Origin: Gnetum montanum
Lineage: Eukaryota; Streptophyta; Gnetopsida; Gnetales; Gnetaceae
Direction of reading: 5' to 3'
Assembly: GCA_015680685.1 (NCBI GenBank)
Contig: MNCI01015696.1
Span: forward strand, 130,203 to 194,202
DNA: 64,000 nucleotides
Shown: positions 62,533-64,000 of the stretch, piece by piece
Position numbering within the stretch: position 1 is the first letter of the stretch
Layout: each line of letters begins with the position of its first letter
The notes under the pieces: generated by a model
Databases searched by the model: none
What the model was told of the DNA's origin: nothing
What the model saw: the letters and a program-made list of their open reading frames with translations, nothing else
Position numbers and translations under genes: made by a program

Positions 62533-63137
62533 GTTTTCTTTTCACCTAGTTCCCTGGAAAGCTTTCATTTTTGTTTTTAAATGGTTTTATTAATTATCAA
62601 ATTCCTTGTATACCATGCATGTTATTAAATAATAAACATTTCTGATTGCCTATTGATTTATTTAATAGCCATTTTGATTTAAATCCATTCCACTAAGCAT
62701 CACAACGTTCGAGGACGAGTTGATGCTTGGGCGGCAACGGCTCGCTCTCCAGCTCTCACGCCGCATCGGGACCCGGCCCCATGGATTAATATTATTCGCA
62801 ATAAATATGTCCGCTGGGAGGCGACGGCGCGAGACTCCAAGTCTTGGCAGGCCGTGGCCAGACACGCGTGCGACATGCAGGCCATGCAGGCCTTGGGCTG
62901 GGTAAACCTCGAGCCCAGAGCCATCATGGCGGAAAAGTACCCGTGCTGTGACACATGGCGGCAGATCTGGAGAGGAAGGCTGCCTGAAAAAATTAAATTC
63001 TTCATTTGGCTATTGCAGCATGACGCGCTGCCTGTCAGAACTTTGCTAAGGCGGCGCGGGATGCTCGAAGCAGACACGTGTCCGACATGCAGGGGTGCGG
63101 CAGAAACTGCCATCCATTTCGCCCGCGACTGCTGAAC

Positions 63138-63235
63138 ATGTCATCATCTTGTAACCATTAGGTAGTGGGCAAAATGATTTCGCCCTCTTCTTGGGCCCCT
63201 AGATATCTGGCAATCGCTGTTTCTGTGAGGATAAN
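63138..63235 (-). repeat. Inverted Transposase_32-like fragment inside LINE L
   Basis: The minus strand reads ILTETAIARYLGAQEEGEII then LPTT, the start of the Transposase_32-like domain, in reverse orientation between zf-RVT and its normal continuation, ending at the single N (63235). It replaces about 80-100 bp of the expected ORF2. Confidence 0.6.
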
Positions 63236-63459
63236 TGCGTGGAAAGCCAGAAATAATTTCATTTTTCGGCAGCAACGGTGCCCCCCTCCACAGCAGCTAG
63301 TCTGGCAGGCATCTCTCGCGTGGAAAGAAATTGAAAGCGCCATGGGAACCACGCCCACATTCGAGCCAGACTGCATCGCCTTTCAGGAATTCGAGGAGCT
63401 TTGGTGGTTGGTGGTCCAATGTGGATGGGCTGTTCCTCTGTAGCGACTGGTGGGGGACC

Positions 63460-63890
63460 CAGAGTTGGTAGATGATGCTTTCTTCTCAAACTGGGTCAAC
63501 AACCGTACCTTCTTCAGGGGGCGAGAGATCTGGGTCACGGAGGCAGCAATTGCCAGTTGTCTGGGGGCCCCCATCACTGGGGAGACCATCTTACCCTCAA
63601 CTTACGGCCTCCAGGACGCAGAGCTGTTCTTTAACGGACCTATCCCCCGGACAAAGAGCAGGCAAGTGCCTAGATCTGCCCTCCCCCCCTCTGGGCGCGT
63701 GGTGTGGACCTGGTCGATTGGTACTTTGTCTAGTCTAGCAACGGGTCCAAGCTGCAGGGCCTGCACTTCACCTTTCTGCGCTGCCTCAAGACGGGCTGCC
63801 AGGTCAACCTCCCCCTCTATTTTAAGGAGGCCCTCCGCCTCAAGCGCTGGGGTCGGCATTCGGGCGTGATTCTTGCTCTGTGGAGGGGGG
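63460..63890 (+). pseudogene. LINE L Transposase_32-like domain
   Basis: LVDDAFFSNWVNNRTFFRGR, EIWVTEAAIASCLGAPITGE, TILPSTYGLQDAELFFNGPI are in one frame to about 63680. A frame change after PRSALPP hides the second half (LQGLHF...CLKTGCQVNLP...HSGVILALWRG in another frame). One of the two best-preserved copies. Confidence 0.65.
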
Positions 63891-64000
63891 CGGAGGGGGG
63901 CCAGCAACCCTCCTCCTCTGCCCCCCCAGGGGGTCTCGTTGAGATGCCCCCCAGGACCTTGGGGGAGCGGCGCCCCCCCCCCCCCCCCCCCCCCCCCGGG

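Larger units (their letters stand above)
54272..60813 (+). mobile_element. 6.5-kb LTR retrotransposon without recognisable pol (LARD/TR-GAG-like), nested in the gypsy LTR
   Basis: Long direct repeats at 54272-55132 (861 bp) and 59938-60813 (876 bp), ending ...GCTCATCA. Insertion-site words TGATG (54267-54271) and AGATG (60814-60818) fit a 5-bp duplication with one mismatch. PBS-like TTGGCATTGTTTCCAGGGA follows the left LTR, a CpG-decayed form of the tRNA-Asp-type site TGGCGCCGTTGCCGGGGA used by Tat/Athila gypsy elements. The interior (55133-59937) shows Gln/Tyr/Pro-rich and Lys/Glu-rich reading-frame remnants (56880-57180: NPYEYSVQQ-type) but no protease, RT, RNase H or integrase signature. 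It is probably a non-autonomous derivative. Confidence 0.72.
62697..64000 (+). mobile_element. LINE L: GC-rich LINE, 5'-truncated, running off the window
   Basis: Starts in the RT thumb (ITTFEDELMLGRQRLALQLS), zf-RVT at about 62985-63130 (WRQIWRGRLPEKIKFFIWLL, CPTCRGAAETAIHFARDC), then a rearranged stretch 63135-63235 with one N. Next come AWKARNNFIFRQQRCPPPQQ, MGTTPTFEPDCIAF, and the Transposase_32-like block 63460-63890 (LVDDAFFSNWVNNRTFFRGR, EIWVTEAAIASCLGAPITGE, PIPRTKSRQVPRSALPP). It ends in a run of more than 25 C at the window edge. Confidence 0.82.

Noticed and set aside
61682-62031. Open frames of 78 and 114 codons with hydrophobic stretches
   Set aside because: Inside LTR-like sequence, with no start context or family similarity; probably chance in AT-rich DNA.
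1-64000. CRISPR array, bacterial operons, rRNA or tRNA genes
   Set aside because: No spaced identical repeats of that kind, no Shine-Dalgarno-led frames, and no recognisable RNA gene; the exon-intron structure and retrotransposons show plant nuclear DNA.

Overview
This window looks like a piece of a very large plant nuclear genome, most likely a gymnosperm (inference from intron size, repeat content and protein similarity; the species cannot be named). One host gene, on the plus strand, runs through nearly the whole window. Thirteen exons between 5455 and 62532 join in frame with canonical splice sites (one GC-AG intron) into 507 codons. They encode the central part of a plant uridine-cytidine kinase C-like protein: the end of a first CYTH-like unit, a linker, a complete P-loop uridine-kinase-like domain, and the start of a second CYTH-like unit. 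The 5' exons (first kinase unit) and the last exons lie outside the window. Eight introns are 99 to about 1,020 bp. Four are giant (9.8, 9.0, 15.8 and 19.0 kb) and are filled with retrotransposons.

Layout: 1-5454, upstream intron with GC-rich LINE A (minus). 5455-5619, exon 1. 5620-15405, LINE fragments G, B, M, an RT fragment N and partial LTRs. 15406-16209, four exons. 16210-25201, an RTE-clade LINE interrupted by GC-rich LINE C, then LINE fragments D and E. 25202-25672, two exons. 25673-41455, a minus-strand RTE LINE carrying two nested LINE pieces (I, J), a Ty3/gypsy derivative lacking RT, and the full-length 5.8-kb LINE F. 41456-43430, five exons. 43431-62477, LINE H and K, a Ty1/copia 3' half, a Ty3/gypsy fragment whose LTR is split by a 6.5-kb LTR element with no recognisable pol, and LTR-like sequence. 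62478-62532, last visible exon, followed by GC-rich LINE L running into a poly-C end.

The most interesting biology is in the LINEs. Across GC-rich and decayed AT-rich copies, ORF2 does not stop after the RT and zf-RVT zinc region. It continues into (i) a domain of about 145 residues patterned like the Pfam 'putative plant transposon protein' (Transposase_32) family, (ii) a Glu/Gln/Arg-rich coiled coil, and (iii) in most families a terminal module of about 85 residues. That module has a Y-x-x-LGI...W-x-x-LRR...HPD pattern strikingly like a DnaJ J-domain. I know of no described LINE with this tail. The second unusual signal is an exact 20-bp-periodic array of AGACGTCT-like palindromes upstream of the TATA box in one Ty3/gypsy LTR family, seen in two independent copies.

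There are no bacterial genes, tRNA, rRNA or CRISPR in the window. Nearly all transposon reading frames carry stops or frameshifts and are described as remnants.
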